Source of the DNA: Raffaelea ambrosiae
Taxonomy: Eukaryota > Ascomycota > Sordariomycetes > Ophiostomatales > Ophiostomataceae
DNA length: 64,000 bases
Assembly: GCA_002778195.1 (NCBI GenBank)
Contig: PCDI01000006.1
Coordinates: 935,950 to 999,949 of the forward strand
Reading direction: 5' to 3'
Position 1 is the first letter of the stretch. Every line of letters begins with the position of its first letter. The position numbers and the translations under genes are program-made. This document shows, piece by piece, positions 9,757 to 20,957 of this stretch. Under the pieces are notes generated by a model, which had not been told where the DNA came from, made no database searches, and was given only the letters and a program-made list of their open reading frames with translations.

Positions 9757-9760
9757 ATGA
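9749..9760 (+). promoter_or_regulatory. Three-codon upstream ORF overlapping the AFG1 start
   Basis: ATG CAG ACA TGA begins 8 nt before the main ATG. Its stop codon overlaps that ATG (ATGA at 9757-9760). Such an arrangement can lower initiation or couple it by re-initiation. Whether it is translated depends on the transcript start, which cannot be seen here. Confidence 0.45.
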
Positions 9761-12067
9761 TTGCACGAGCAACAACCTTATCTTCCACCTCGGCCACAGC
9801 TGCCGCCGCCGCTGCTGCTACTTCCCCCGCCGCCGTCCTCTCCCGTGCAGCAGGAGCAAGCACAACCCCGCTCGTCGTCCGCTCGCAGCACAACCACCAT
9901 CACCAGCAGCAGCGACGTCGGCCACAACAGCGAGCGCAGCGGACACAACCGCCTGCTCTTGGCAGTGCCACCGCCTTCTCGTCGGTCGCAGCTGTGCCGA
10001 TATGTGCACGCTGCCTGCACACACAGACGAATGCGCCGTTGCTGGCGCACGGCAGGGAGGGCAGCTTGCTGCGAGCTAGCGCAGCACCATGGCTGGCCAG
10101 CCAGACCCCGGCCACGACGATCAGCCAGAGGCGGCGACATGCCTCCTCAGCGGCGGCGACAGAGGACAAGACGGGTGCGTGCGCGGCCGGGCTGTATCTG
10201 AATAAACGAGTTAGGACCTGCTGGATTGACTGCTGACATCGGGGAACCCCCTTCCCAAGCAGGTCCGGAACACGATGACGACTTTGGTCCGATTCAGGAA
10301 TACGACCGGCGAGTATCTTGCGGGCAGCTGCGCAACGATGAGCACCAGCGAGGTAAGATGGGGGAGGGGCGGGGCGGGGCCTCAGGGAAAGGAAGGGAAG
10401 GAAGGGAAGAAGAGAAAAGTGGCTGACCGCACTCGCAGGCATTATTCAGTCCCTTCAGCGCATGCACGACGAGCTGCGGCGGTACGACGCACCGCCGGTG
10501 ATCCACCCCGGCCTGGACAGCCTCAAGCCGCAGCAGTCCAAGTCGCTGCTGAGCTCGTGGTTCGGCGGCAAGAGTGTCGGCGTGCGTTCTGGCAAGGGCG
10601 GCAAGGCGGGCATCGGCGCGATCCCAGAGAACCTGCCGCTGGGGCTGTACCTGTACGGGGACGTGGGCAGCGGCAAGACGATGCTGATGGATTTGTTTTA
10701 CGACACGCTGCCGAGCACGGTGCGGTCCAAGACGCGCATCCACTTTCACAATTTCATGCAGGACGTGCACAAGCGGCTGCACCGCATGAAGATGCAGTAC
10801 GGCAACGACGTTGACGCCGTGCCGTTTGTGGCGGCAGACATTGCTGAGAAGGGGAACGTGCTGTGCTTTGACGAGTTCCAGTGCACAGATGTGGCCGATG
10901 CGATGATTCTAAGAAGGTAAAAAAGTTGGCGTTTGGGGGGATTTAGCTTCTTTTTTCTTTTTCTTTTTCTTTTTCTTTTTCTTTTTCTTTTTCTTTCTCT
11001 CTCTCTTTCTCTTTCTCTTAATCTTTCTCTTTCTTTCTTTCTTTTCTTTTCTTTCTTATTTCTTTTGAATTCCTGGTCCTCAGTTCTCCCTCCCCTGTTC
11101 TGCTCCTATTCTAACTTCTCAATGTCTCAGACTCCTCGAGGCTCTCATGTCCCATGGTGTCGTCCTGGTCACCACATCCAATCGCCACCCCGACGAGCTC
11201 TACAAGAACGGCGTGCAGCGCGAGTCGTTCATCCCGGCCATTGAGCTGCTCAAGAATCGTCTGCATGTCATCAACCTCGACTCGCCCACGGATTATCGCA
11301 AGATCCCGCGCCCACCATCGGGCGTGTACTACACGCAGCTTGACGACGGCGCACAGGCGCATGCCGAGAAGTGGTTCCGCTTCCTGGGCGACCGGGAGCA
11401 CCCCGAGCCGCATGCGGAGACACAGACGGTATGGGGCCGCGAGATCCATGTGCCGCGGGTCAGCGGGCGGTGTGCGTGGTTCACGTTTGACGAGCTGATC
11501 GGACAGCCGACATCGGCGGCGGACTACCTGGAGCTGGTGCGGGCGTACGATGCGTTCATTGTGAGCGACTGCCCGGGCATGACGTACCGGCAGCGGGATC
11601 TGGCGCGGCGGTTCATCACGTTTATTGATGCCGTGTACGAGTCGCAGGCGAAGCTGGTGTTGACGGCGGCGGTGCCGCTGAACCAGCTGTTCGTGTCCAA
11701 GGACGAGCTCCTGGAGTCGCTGCACGAACAGCAGAAGAAGGCCAGCAAGGAGGCCAAAAGTAGTGGCAGCAGTACGAGCGCAGCGTCTTCTGCACCTGTC
11801 GCTTCCGACGAGGTGGAGGAGGTGGATTCGGCGCTGGAGAACCTGGTGGAGGGCATGGAGGGCCACAACATTTCGTCGCTGAAGAATTCGAACCTGTTCT
11901 CGGGCGAGGAAGAGGCGTTTGCCTTTGGGCGTGCGCTGTCGCGGCTGAGCCACATGGGGAGCAAGGAATGGGTGGAGCGCGGCATGGGGCTGGAGGGGAA
12001 GGGAGGCAAGGCGGAGCACGACGACTGGATCAAGACGCGCAGTCGGCGGATGGAGAATAGCATGTAG
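9757..12067 (+). CDS. AFG1: AFG1/LACE1-like mitochondrial ATPase
   Basis: Four exons, 9757-10174, 10263-10352, 10439-10916 and 11131-12067, encode 640 residues with all phases consistent. The Arg/Ser/Ala-rich N-terminus looks like a mitochondrial presequence and includes a His/Gln tract. The AFG1 ATPase core has Walker A GDVGSGKT (residues 243-250), Walker B VLCFDEFQ (about 310-317) and [18 protein letters not shown] as the sensor region. Afg1 is an inner-membrane-associated P-loop ATPase that helps degrade misfolded mitochondrial-encoded subunits, notably of cytochrome oxidase. An acidic/Ser-rich insert follows about residue 530. Intron 3 (214 nt) is almost entirely a TTTTTC/CT repeat. Confidence 0.93.
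10948..11065 (+). repeat. TTTTTC / CT microsatellite within AFG1 intron 3
   Basis: A pure pyrimidine tract of about 118 bases occupies more than half of the intron, upstream of the branch site (CTAAC at 11111-11115). Confidence 0.85.
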
Positions 12068-13343
12068 GGGTGGTAGGGCAGCACGAAAGCGTTGACCAAG
12101 CGCTTTGAAGCTGCCGGTCTGGATCAGGTTCAGGGTCTACGATGCATGCAGGAGTGCACGAAAGGACGGCATTGACTGTGGCATTGATTGTGGCATTGAT
12201 TGTGGCATTGGATTTTGGACTCATTCTGATATCTAGAGATTTGTTAGTCCCTTTCAGAAGCGACAGAAGCAACAGAAGCGAGTGATTTTTAAAATTCGGA
12301 TGGCTGGACGGAACATCCAGCTTCAGCCTGGCGACGACTACTCATAGTTCTAAGAGAAGAAAAACACAGAGAGGGTGTACTCCACAGCATGTTCCGTGAT
12401 CAGACAGAAAAGATGGGCCGTTTTCGAGACCTTGTGTGTGTTTGTCTTGTCGGATGTTTGCTCGTCAATTCCGCGAGTCTTAAGCCGAACAGATATCCGG
12501 CGGGATTGCATGCGTTTTGTCGGAGAGACTACGGTGAGCTTTCTACAAAACTCACCACTTTGGGTAGATTGGAGTGAACTGGCTCCAGCAGTTGACGTCA
12601 GACGACGGACCATCGGCAAGCCAAACGGTGTTTATCGATCAGAGTGGAGATGGCATAGTAGGATGCTGCTGCGCACGTGTTGGTGGGCAGGGCGTCCTAT
12701 GGGATGAAGAAGCTCTGGCCACTAACTATTACCTCCTTGCTTGGGTGGGCCGAAAATGGGATGAAGCCCTGTGATTGGAGCAAACCTGGCCATGTGAACT
12801 GAGAGCTTGCTTGATCCCCAGTTCAGACGAGGGAAGCTTCTTCGTCTAGGCCGGGTGACAGCTGTTGGATAGAAGCTAAAATAAGAGAGAGGCTCAAATG
12901 CATGGACGTTGCCAGAGTTTGCGTTGCCTTCAAGAAGAATTGTCTGAGTTATTTATCGTTGGAGAAGGATCGTCTCTGAGGGGCGTATTGACCTTTGGAG
13001 TAGGATCATTTCTTTAAATTTTTTTTTTCGGAGAACCGCTGACACAAGCAAATACGGACGAAAGAATCACGCCTGACTCCGTTTCGAAGAAGGAAAAAAT
13101 CTCTTGCGGCCGAGAGTCTTTTATTTTATATCTTATTTTTGGTTGGCTGGTTTTGTGTGATTGGAACCTCAAAATTCGGGCAACACGGACGAGAAGTATC
13201 GTGACCATTTTTAGGCTTCACCTGGGCATTTGCACACAATTTTGTTCTCTTATTTTCCTTTTTTCGCTTTCCTGCTTTTTTTTTTAATTGCATTTCCTTT
13301 CTTCCTTACCTCCCCCACTCAATCTCTTCCATCCCCTCTCACA
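12068..13343. other. Intergenic, 1.3 kb
   Basis: No gene is supported. Contains a 12-bp direct repeat at 12169-12210. The ATG at 12389 opens a 62-codon frame with a hydrophobic start (VCVCLVGCLL) that cannot be joined in phase to the next open frame. The last 100 bases are a pyrimidine-rich leader of the phosphodiesterase gene. Confidence 0.4.
12169..12210 (+). repeat. Three and a half copies of a 12-bp direct repeat
   Basis: Unit GCATTGATTGTG, with one base changed in the first copy. It lies about 100 bp past the AFG1 stop codon. Confidence 0.75.
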
Positions 13344-14510
13344 ATGCGCTCTTCTTCTGTCCTGGCGGCCCTGTCGGCCGTGGGCTGCATCCCCGCATCC
13401 CTGGCCCAGTCTCTAGCCGACTACGCCCTCGGCAAGGTGCTCGCCGACGCCTCGCCCATCTTTGGCGAGTACGTCAAGACAGCCGGCGGGCGCGCCAACT
13501 GGATGGCGCAGTACCCGGACCACACGCCCATCACGCACCTCAACATCCCGGGCACCCACGACAGCGCCACGTGGAACTACAGCCAGGCGACGCAGGACCG
13601 GCTGCTCAACCTGACGACCCGCGTCAACCTGGTCGAGGTGCCGGTGCCGCAGGCGCTCCGGTGCCAGAACGTGTCGTTTGTGGACCAGCTGGACCAGGGC
13701 ATCCGCGCGTTCGACCTCCGCTACGCGTTCGACCCGACCAACACCACCCTCGTCTTCTACCACGGCCAGGCGCTGCAGTCGCAGACGGCCACGCTCGACG
13801 ACGTGCTCTTCGGCTTCTACCAGTGGCTCGACGACCACCCGACCGAGACGCTGTTTCTGAGCTTCCAGCACGAGAGCGGCACCGCGCTGTACGCGGCCGA
13901 CAGCGCCGACCAGCAGCGGGCGCTGTACCGTGCGCTCACCAGCCCGGCCGCGCGCCGCTACTTTGTGCCGACCCGGGACTGCCTGGGCATGCTCGGCGGC
14001 GCGCGCGGCAAGATCCACCTGTTCCGCCGCTTCGACCTCGACCTGCTGCCGGCCGCGTACACGGCGGCGCTGCCGGGCCTGCACTTCTCGCCCAGCCTGT
14101 GGACCGACAACGGCAAGGACATTGCGCTCGTGTACAACGCCGCGGACAACCGGACGGCGTACATCGAGGACTACTACACGCCGTTTGCCGACGTGCCGCC
14201 CAGCGCGCCGGCCAGCGTCACGATTGCCGCCAAGTACAACGCCACGGCGGCGCACCTGGTCAAGGCGGCCACCAGCGAGCCCGACGCGCTGTTCTGGTCG
14301 TTCGCGTCGAGCACCAACCTCGGCAACTACCCGGCGGACTACCCGGTCATCCAGGCGCTGGGCAACGGCACGGCGCTGACGCCGCTGGGGGGCGTGAACC
14401 AGCAGCTGGTGCCGCTGTTCCAGCAACTGCGCGGCAAGCGGGTGGGAATTGTCATGTTTGACTACTTTTCGGCGCCGACGGAGCTGATGGATGCCTTCTT
14501 TGCTCTGTAG
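13344..14510 (+). CDS. Secreted PLC-like phosphodiesterase (PI-PLC X-domain type)
   Basis: A single exon of 388 residues. The signal peptide covers about residues 1-22, ending in ASLAQ. The TIM-barrel PI-PLC X region shows HLNIPGTHDSATW with the general-base histidine at residue 72, GIRAFDLRYAF, and VFYHGQALQ with the second catalytic histidine at residue 140. Further on, ETLFLSFQHESG fits the same fold. Fungal secreted members resemble bacterial PI-PLC, which cleaves phosphatidylinositol or GPI anchors without calcium. The real substrate of the fungal group is not settled. Several N-glycosylation sites are present. ATG 13344 follows a typical CACA leader. Confidence 0.88.
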   Translation: MRSSSVLAALSAVGCIPASLAQSLADYALGKVLADASPIFGEYVKTAGGRANWMAQYPDHTPITHLNIPGTHDSATWNYSQATQDRLLNLTTRVNLVEVPVPQALRCQNVSFVDQLDQGIRAFDLRYAFDPTNTTLVFYHGQALQSQTATLDDVLFGFYQWLDDHPTETLFLSFQHESGTALYAADSADQQRALYRALTSPAARRYFVPTRDCLGMLGGARGKIHLFRRFDLDLLPAAYTAALPGLHFSPSLWTDNGKDIALVYNAADNRTAYIEDYYTPFADVPPSAPASVTIAAKYNATAAHLVKAATSEPDALFWSFASSTNLGNYPADYPVIQALGNGTALTPLGGVNQQLVPLFQQLRGKRVGIVMFDYFSAPTELMDAFFAL

Positions 14511-15378
14511 TTGGGAGGGGGAAAGTACCAGCTTGGAGAAATTGAGAGTTGAAAACAGGGCCGGTCAGCCTATGCATATAGTTCTATACTATTCATGTAC
14601 ATACATTGGGTATATAAGGGGAAAATGAAAAATGAGAGACGGGGACAATAGGTCCCGATTACGAGAACGAAAGCAAGAGACAGTTTACACCAGTCCAGAC
14701 TGCGGGAGGAGAGCCAGTGGAAACAACCATGCAAGGTTCTTCTATCTTTTGACTTGGCCAACTGTGCCAGCAACTATTGACTCCTTTGACTACGAAGCTG
14801 GGTCGAGTTCGGGTTTCACTTACACGTCCAGACCAATAGAACAATCACCCAAGCCCTGCAGCCACCAAGACCATGCAACACGCCCGTCGGCGTAGTCGTT
14901 TTTGTCTTGCAAAGACTGTTATCTTGGCGCCAACTTCTTATCGGCCCCGGCCTCGACCAAGCTGTCGGGGCGCCCGACATCCCCGGAACTCACGGCACGG
15001 CCAAAACGGCCACTGCCGGCTTCTTCCGAATTTAGAGTCCCCTTAGCTGAACAAGCCAAGACCTCTATTCCGCGTCAAGATCAAAAGCTACTATAGTCAG
15101 CGTGCATGGGGCTCAATTGGGCTGGCCGGTGTCTCCCAGCAGAGCGGACGTCCTGGGTTTTAAGTTACCCAGCCGGCTTACATTCTAACTAGTTGTAAAC
15201 TATCTACTCCTGATAGGCGGGTTCCCCGATGCCACGATAAGATCTCCCCCAAGATCCGTACGGGACCGTAACGTACTTCCGTATGCGGGGGGGTAGAATA
15301 AAAGCAGACTTCAAACCACCCCCTGAACTTGAGCTTGTTTCTGTCTCATTAACCAGTCAATCTATTTCTGTAGTCGCC
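14511..15378. other. Intergenic, 0.87 kb, upstream of the P450 gene
   Basis: No gene is supported. An in-frame ATG at 15283 would extend the P450 by 32 residues, but these lack a membrane anchor pattern, so 15379 is preferred. Confidence 0.4.
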
Positions 15379-17199
15379 ATGGCTGGCAGCGGCATCGTCC
15401 ACGAGGGTATGTTGTCCCGAAGCCCAACTTGTGAAGCTCAGCTGCTTGCCCCTGCTAACTCCCTCCCAGCCGCCAGCATTCTTGCGGCCTACCCCGGCAC
15501 TGTCGCCGCCGCCGTCGCCGTGCTGGCGTTCCTCGTCTGGTTTGTCTACGTGCCACTGGTTGCCTCGCCCCTCCGCAGCGTCCCCGGCCCGGCCAGCTAT
15601 GCCCTCACCAAGTGGCGCCTCGCCCTGGACGACTGGCGCGGCACCCGCACGCGCAGCATCCACGCGCTGCACGCGCGCTACGGGCCGGCGGTCCGCATCG
15701 GGCCCAACGAGATTTCGTTCTCGTCGCTGGCCGCCCTGCGCACCATCTACGGCGCCGGCTCCGGGTTTGAGCGCACGGCATTCTACCGCATGTTTGACGT
15801 CTACGGCCGCCAGAACCTGTTTACCTTTGCCGAGGTCAAGAAGCACGCCGCCCGCAAGAAGCTGCTGGCCCACGCCTACTCCAAGACCACCGTGCTGTCG
15901 CCGCAGGCCATGGCCAAGCCGCTGATCGAGGCCAACGTCAAGAGCTTTCTGGACCTGGTCGAGCAGGAGATGCGGATCGCTGGGCAGGCGACGCACAGCG
16001 ACAACGGCAACGGTCCGAAGACGACGATCGAGAAAGGCTCCTCCTCGGTAGACCAGGAAATCTTCACGTCGCTCCACTGGTTCAGCCTCGACAGCATCAC
16101 CGGCTTCCTGTACGGCGACCGCCACGGCGGCACCCACGCCCTGCGCGGCGACGCCGGCGACCGCCTCCTGCTGACCGACATCCTCGACCCCAGCCGCCGC
16201 AAGCTGACCTGGTTTGTCGTCCACCTGCGCGCCTACACCGCCTGGCTGTACAGCCGCACCGGCGTCTGCGGCCGGCTGGTCGACCGCCTGGGCCTGCTGC
16301 CCATGCAGAAGCCCACGACCTACACGGGCATCCGCGCGCACGCGCTCCGGGCGTGGGAGGATTTCCAGCGCGCACAGACGCCCGACGCCGCCGACACCAA
16401 AGCGCGGCCCGACGACGATCTGTCCATCATGGGCAAGCTCTACCGCCACAGCGTCGCCGGGACGACGACGGCGCCGACGTCGCCTCCTCTCCAAGGGCTG
16501 GACATTGCCTCCGAGGCCGCCGACCATCTCCTGGCCGGCATCGACACCACCAGCGACACCCTCATGTTCATTCTGTGGGCGCTCTCGCTGCCGCAGCATG
16601 CCGCCGACCGCGCGCGTCTGATCGCCGAGGTCGACGCCATCCCGGCCGCGGCGTGCAATGCCGACGGCCACCCGGTGGCCGAGCACGCCGACACGCTGCC
16701 CTTTCTGAACGCCGTGATCAAGGAGGCGCTGCGGCTGTACGCGCCGCTGCCGGCGTCGGAGCCCCGCGCGGCGCCCGTCGACACCATCATTGACGGCCAC
16801 CGCATCCCGGCCGGCACGGTCGTGGGCATGTCGCCGTACACGCTGCACCGGAACGCCGAGGTGTTTCCGGAGCCGCTGGCGTTCCGGCCAGAGCGCTGGC
16901 TGGAGGGCCACGGAACCGCGGCGACGCGGGACGAGCGCCGTCTGGGCGACCTGGGCGAGATGAAGAAGTGGTTCTGGGCGTTCTCGAGCGGCGGGCGGAT
17001 GTGCATTGGCCTGCACCTGGCCATGGCGGAGATGACGACGCTGCTGGCGGCGCTGTACCGGACGTACACGACGGAGCTGCCGGAGAAGCAGGCCGGGGTG
17101 AGTCCGGGGATCACGAGTCGGTTCGAGGTGTTTGCGGACGAGACGTTTGGCAAGGTCCGGGAACACGAATGCTGGGTCCGGTTCCGGAAACGGTCTTGA
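15379..17199 (+). CDS. Cytochrome P450 monooxygenase, membrane-anchored
   Basis: Exons 15379-15406 and 15470-17199 encode 585 residues. A hydrophobic anchor at about residues 12-40 precedes the proline-rich hinge (SVPGPAS). The I-helix oxygen-binding segment is LLAGIDTTSDT (about 361-371). The ExxR pair lies in KEALRLYAPLP (about 427-437), with FRPERWLEG after it. The heme loop is FSSGGRMCIG with Cys at residue 521. The protein belongs to the ER-bound fungal class II P450s that take electrons from CPR. The family number and substrate cannot be read from this alone, and no biosynthetic backbone gene is adjacent. The 63-nt intron is a multiple of three and has no in-frame stop. Confidence 0.93.
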   Translation: MAGSGIVHEGMLSRSPTCEAQLLAPANSLPAASILAAYPGTVAAAVAVLAFLVWFVYVPLVASPLRSVPGPASYALTKWRLALDDWRGTRTRSIHALHARYGPAVRIGPNEISFSSLAALRTIYGAGSGFERTAFYRMFDVYGRQNLFTFAEVKKHAARKKLLAHAYSKTTVLSPQAMAKPLIEANVKSFLDLVEQEMRIAGQATHSDNGNGPKTTIEKGSSSVDQEIFTSLHWFSLDSITGFLYGDRHGGTHALRGDAGDRLLLTDILDPSRRKLTWFVVHLRAYTAWLYSRTGVCGRLVDRLGLLPMQKPTTYTGIRAHALRAWEDFQRAQTPDAADTKARPDDDLSIMGKLYRHSVAGTTTAPTSPPLQGLDIASEAADHLLAGIDTTSDTLMFILWALSLPQHAADRARLIAEVDAIPAAACNADGHPVAEHADTLPFLNAVIKEALRLYAPLPASEPRAAPVDTIIDGHRIPAGTVVGMSPYTLHRNAEVFPEPLAFRPERWLEGHGTAATRDERRLGDLGEMKKWFWAFSSGGRMCIGLHLAMAEMTTLLAALYRTYTTELPEKQAGVSPGITSRFEVFADETFGKVREHECWVRFRKRS

Positions 17200-18716
17200 C
17201 AAAAAAAATAAAAAAATAAAAAAAATAAAAAGAACAGCAAGCAGATGCGAAACGGTTCTTCTGATGACAGCTGTTTCGTGTCTGGACGGTCACGAGGAAC
17301 GGGGAAGAGATAGGTCACCAGCCGGGCGGTTCCTCCGTCAGCGGGGTTACCGTCTACGAAGTAGTTATCAACTAGAAGCAGTAGCAGGTAGCAGTAGAAT
17401 GGGCAATGATTGGATTCTGAAAAAAATAACTTCGGGAGGCCGGCCAAGCCGCCGGGCACTAGGCGGAGCCTCCTCCTGTTTCATCGGCTGATCACGCGAT
17501 ACAGCCGTCACCGGACAAGCTCTTCTCTGCTCTCTATGCGGCTAGAAACTCGGCCGCCAGCTGCCGTTGCGGCATGTCTGCAACCTGTAGCATTTTCCAA
17601 ATACACCAGGTGCCATGTCGGCATCCTGGTGCCCCCTTGCGTCCACGTCGATGCCTATATCCAGTGTGGCATGGTGCCCGTAATCCTCAAGGAGCTGATG
17701 GCCCGTATCGAGCCCGTGGGCATAGATGGCTACTATGACTCAACTGACTGTTGCGCCACTGGGTCGTGCTGTTCCATTGATTGCGTCTGTCAGTAGGTGC
17801 CATGGGAGGACAAAAGCAGAGCTGAAGGACGTAGTGAAGTCTCTGGATTTGTTAACTTTTTCCTATATTAGACATAAGTAATAGCCAACAACTAACTATC
17901 GACCCTTTGAATGTGTGGGTCTTCTTCTCCACTGCAACCATACACTACTTTTTGTACCAGTGGACAGTGTGCTTTCCTGAAAGCGCACATTCCGTGGCAT
18001 CTGAATTGACAGGATGAAGTGAACCGAACGGCATAGCAAGTTGGAAGAAGCAGCGGAACTCTGGCAATTCGATTTCCTGGGCAGTCTGGATGTGGACCGC
18101 CGAGCCAACACCACACCACTAGCGGTAAGCCCACGGCTACCCACAAACCCAGCATGGAGCGAGCGCTTACGACGTCCTCGTCTTCTCGTGAGGTCCTGTT
18201 ATCTATTGGGTCCGCTCAACCGAACCTTGATCCTCCACGACGCTTGCAGCTGCTTGCGTGAGCTGGCGTTTTGCTTTGCTTCCAACAGTGCAACACTGGT
18301 TCACCAGAAGGACCAGGCAGTGAAAGGATTATCTAGCCACTTGCAACTGGGGGGGCTGTAGGCGGGGGCCAAATCCTGGACCGAGTATTCCGAGTCCATA
18401 CAACAAGCCCACATCCATCCTTGTCTAGATGGAAGTTAAACAGGAACTAAGAACTAAGAACTACCACTAAGTTGTCACAGACGGCGTACCGCGTTCGGCA
18501 CAAGTCCCCAAAGCATTCGTCAAATCACGTGTAAGCTTCCCATATGCTTCAGAGTATACGTTAGTTTAGTTACAGCGTATGTATCCTTTGTCTTTGTCAC
18601 CTAAGAGACTTCTGCTTCGTCTCAATTTTCTTCATTCCTGCTTTCCCCTGCTGCCTCGTTGATGTATTGATACAGCGTGGGCCAATATTGACGCCTCCCA
18701 ACTTGATGGAAATCAG
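17200..18716. other. Intergenic, 1.5 kb
   Basis: No gene is supported. Starts with an A-rich run directly after the P450 stop. An 87-codon frame at 17535-17796 ends in a cysteine-rich tail (CCATGSCCSIDCVCQ) but matches nothing recognised. Confidence 0.4.
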
Positions 18717-20293
18717 CTAGACCACATTCCAGATTTTCAGACTGACGTCCGCCGACGTGCGTGTCATCGTCGTCGTCTGCACGCCGTATTGGCCGGTCAC
18801 GCCACTGGCGGCGCTGCTCGAACCGCTCGAGTTGCTCGAATCCTCCGAGTCGCTGGCGTCGCTGGAGTCGCTGGCGTCGCTGATCGGCTCGGCCGACTTG
18901 CCCTCGTCGCTGTCATTCGCAGGACACAGCTCCCAGGCCCCGCCAATGGTGGCCACGACGGAGCCGCTGGGATGCATGGCCGTGCTGCCCATGGCCGCCT
19001 CGTGCGCCGCCCAGTCCCACGACGGCGCCACCGCCGTGTGGACCCCCTCCTGGCTGCCCACGCCCTCCCACACCACCGCCCGGCCGTCCTGCGTGCCCGC
19101 CCACACCTCAAACCCGGCGGCGTTGGGTTGCTGGCTGGCGTACACGTCGCAGGTCATGCGCTGGTGCGTCCGCGCCGGGCGGCCGGCCAGACGGCACAGC
19201 AGCTGGCCGGCGCCGCGGATGTCGTAGACGAGCAGACCGTCCGAGCACCGCTCGTTGACCACCAGGTAGCGTCCGCAGGGGCTCCACAGCGTCTGGACGA
19301 TGCCGCTGCCGCCAGAGAGCGCCTCCGCCCCCGCGGCCCCGCGGACGCTCCAGGTGGCCACGCACTCCCCGCCTGCGCGGAACAGGTCGTACAGGCCGAT
19401 GCAACGCGTCCACGTGCCAGCCGCCACCAGGCCGGCCGCGTCTTCGCCCCCCCGCTGGCTGCTGAGCGCGGCCACCACGCCGCGCATGCCGATGCCGTTC
19501 CCCTTGCGGATATGGCGCGTCGACGGGATGGTCGGCACCGACACGACGGGCGGGTCCTTGCAGGTGCGGCTGGCGTCAAACAGGGCGAGCAGGTTGGCGG
19601 CGCCGGCGACAAAGTGGGTGCCCGGTGCGGGCCAGAGCAGCGCATGGGGGCCGACGTAGGCTTCGGTCTGTGTTTTGATGAGCGGGTAGCTGGCCAGGGG
19701 AGGCGTGGCGGCGGCAGCGGCGGTAGCACGGCCGTCGTCGTCATCGCCGTCGCTGCCCCCGCCATCGGAGCCCGGAAAAAGAGGGAAGAGCTGGATGGGC
19801 AGGTCGCGGCAGCCGACGAGGACCGACTGGGCCGCCGGGTGGGCGAGGCTGAAGTAGGGCGCCGGCGCGATCGAGAGCGCGGGCACACGATGGCTGAAGC
19901 GGCCCTGGGGCGTCAGGCGGTGGCAGCCCTTCTTCCGAGGAGGCGGCGCCTGCGCCGCAAGGTTTGCCGAGGCCTCAGATCCGTCGTCGTCCTCGTCGGG
20001 AGGGTCGAGAAGATTCTGGGGCAGGACATAGCTGAGGATGTGGTTGTCCGAGGTGGACGCGATGACGGTGGTGCCATCGGCGGACCTACATTGGTAGTGT
20101 CAGTGTGTGGGGGGGGGGGAAGGAAGTCCACCCATCACACAAGGGGACCATCCTGAAGCATCAGAAATGCCACGATGCGGATCTTGACTGACCATTGCGC
20201 CGTCTTGTAGTAGACGTCGGTGTGGCGCAAATCGGCCGCGACAAGCCGCACTTGCGGCTTGGTCTGTGTCTGCGTCTGGCCGTCGCCATCCAT
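18717..20293 (-). CDS. WD40-repeat protein of the Swt21/WRAP53 (TCAB1) type
   Basis: Minus-strand exons 20293-20193 and 20085-18717 encode 489 residues. The intron is 107 nt (GTCAGT..TGTAG). The protein is made of WD-like blades: KTAQWSADGTTVIASTSDN near residue 33, SLLVGCRD-type strands, VVAAGTWTRCIGLYDL, IVQTLWSPCGRYLVVNER, and FEVWAGTQDGRAVVWEG. This order matches the conserved fungal relatives of WRAP53/TCAB1 and yeast Swt21. WRAP53 guides Cajal-body RNAs and telomerase RNA; Swt21 is linked to splicing. Which role applies here is inferred only. The tail has an acidic Asp/Ser stretch (DASDSSDASDSEDSSN) of near-identical repeats. It is divergent from the PQ-loop gene across 664 bp. Confidence 0.85.
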
Positions 20294-20957
20294 CGCTCCC
20301 TCCATCCTTATGTTCCATGAGATACCATGGCTGCGTTTGGGGTGGTTGGCGCGCGTTTGGTGCTGGACGATGCGACGAGACTCGGGGGTTTGGCCTTTTT
20401 TCGGTGCACAATGGCGTCACGGCTCGGGGTTGCAGTGGGTCCCGCCGTTGACCAGTACGAGTAGAGGCCCTACGAGTAGCGCCAAGGCTACTGGACGCTC
20501 AAGCCGCCCGGATTGGCTGGCGCTGGACTCCCATTTCTGTGGCTGGTGCGCATCGCACCTGCCTTGTCCGCCCCACGTAAGGTACAAAGGTACAGGCGGG
20601 ATGACATCGCCCTTTCCCAATCAATTGCGTCTGCTATCGGACGGAACTTGCCTGATTTCCCGCCTCATTCTCCGCCCTCACGACGGCTTCCCCTTTGACA
20701 CACACACACACAGCTCAACCGACAGCCTCCCCCCGCCCGCCACCGCCATCGCCATGGTGTCGACTGAACATCGCGCCTAGCCCTTTTTTTTTTTCTTTTC
20801 GAAATCCCGCTTCGAAAACTCGATCCGTCCGTATCCTGCGCGCGCGCGCCAGAGTCGCCGTTCAGTCGCCCGCATCATCCCTTTCGTCCTCGATTCCGTC
20901 CGAACCACTCGACAACGGTCTCCTCCCCCCTCGATCGCCAAACACCTTCTCGGCACC
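20294..20957. other. Divergent promoter between the WD40 and PQ-loop genes
   Basis: A 664-bp stretch serves both genes. It holds a CA repeat near 20698-20711, a short CG repeat near 20840-20850, and a T tract at about 20783-20795. No gene is seen. Confidence 0.5.

Noticed and set aside
12389..12774. Possible two-exon small secreted protein
   Set aside because: The hydrophobic-start frame cannot be joined in phase to the next open frame with any AG acceptor at a plausible distance.
15349..17202. 617-codon open frame antisense to the P450 gene
   Set aside because: Same cause: a composition-driven antisense shadow of a gene with intact P450 motifs.
18789..20156. 455-codon plus-strand frame over the WD40 gene
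   Set aside because: Antisense shadow; the minus-strand gene has conserved WD motifs and a valid splice.
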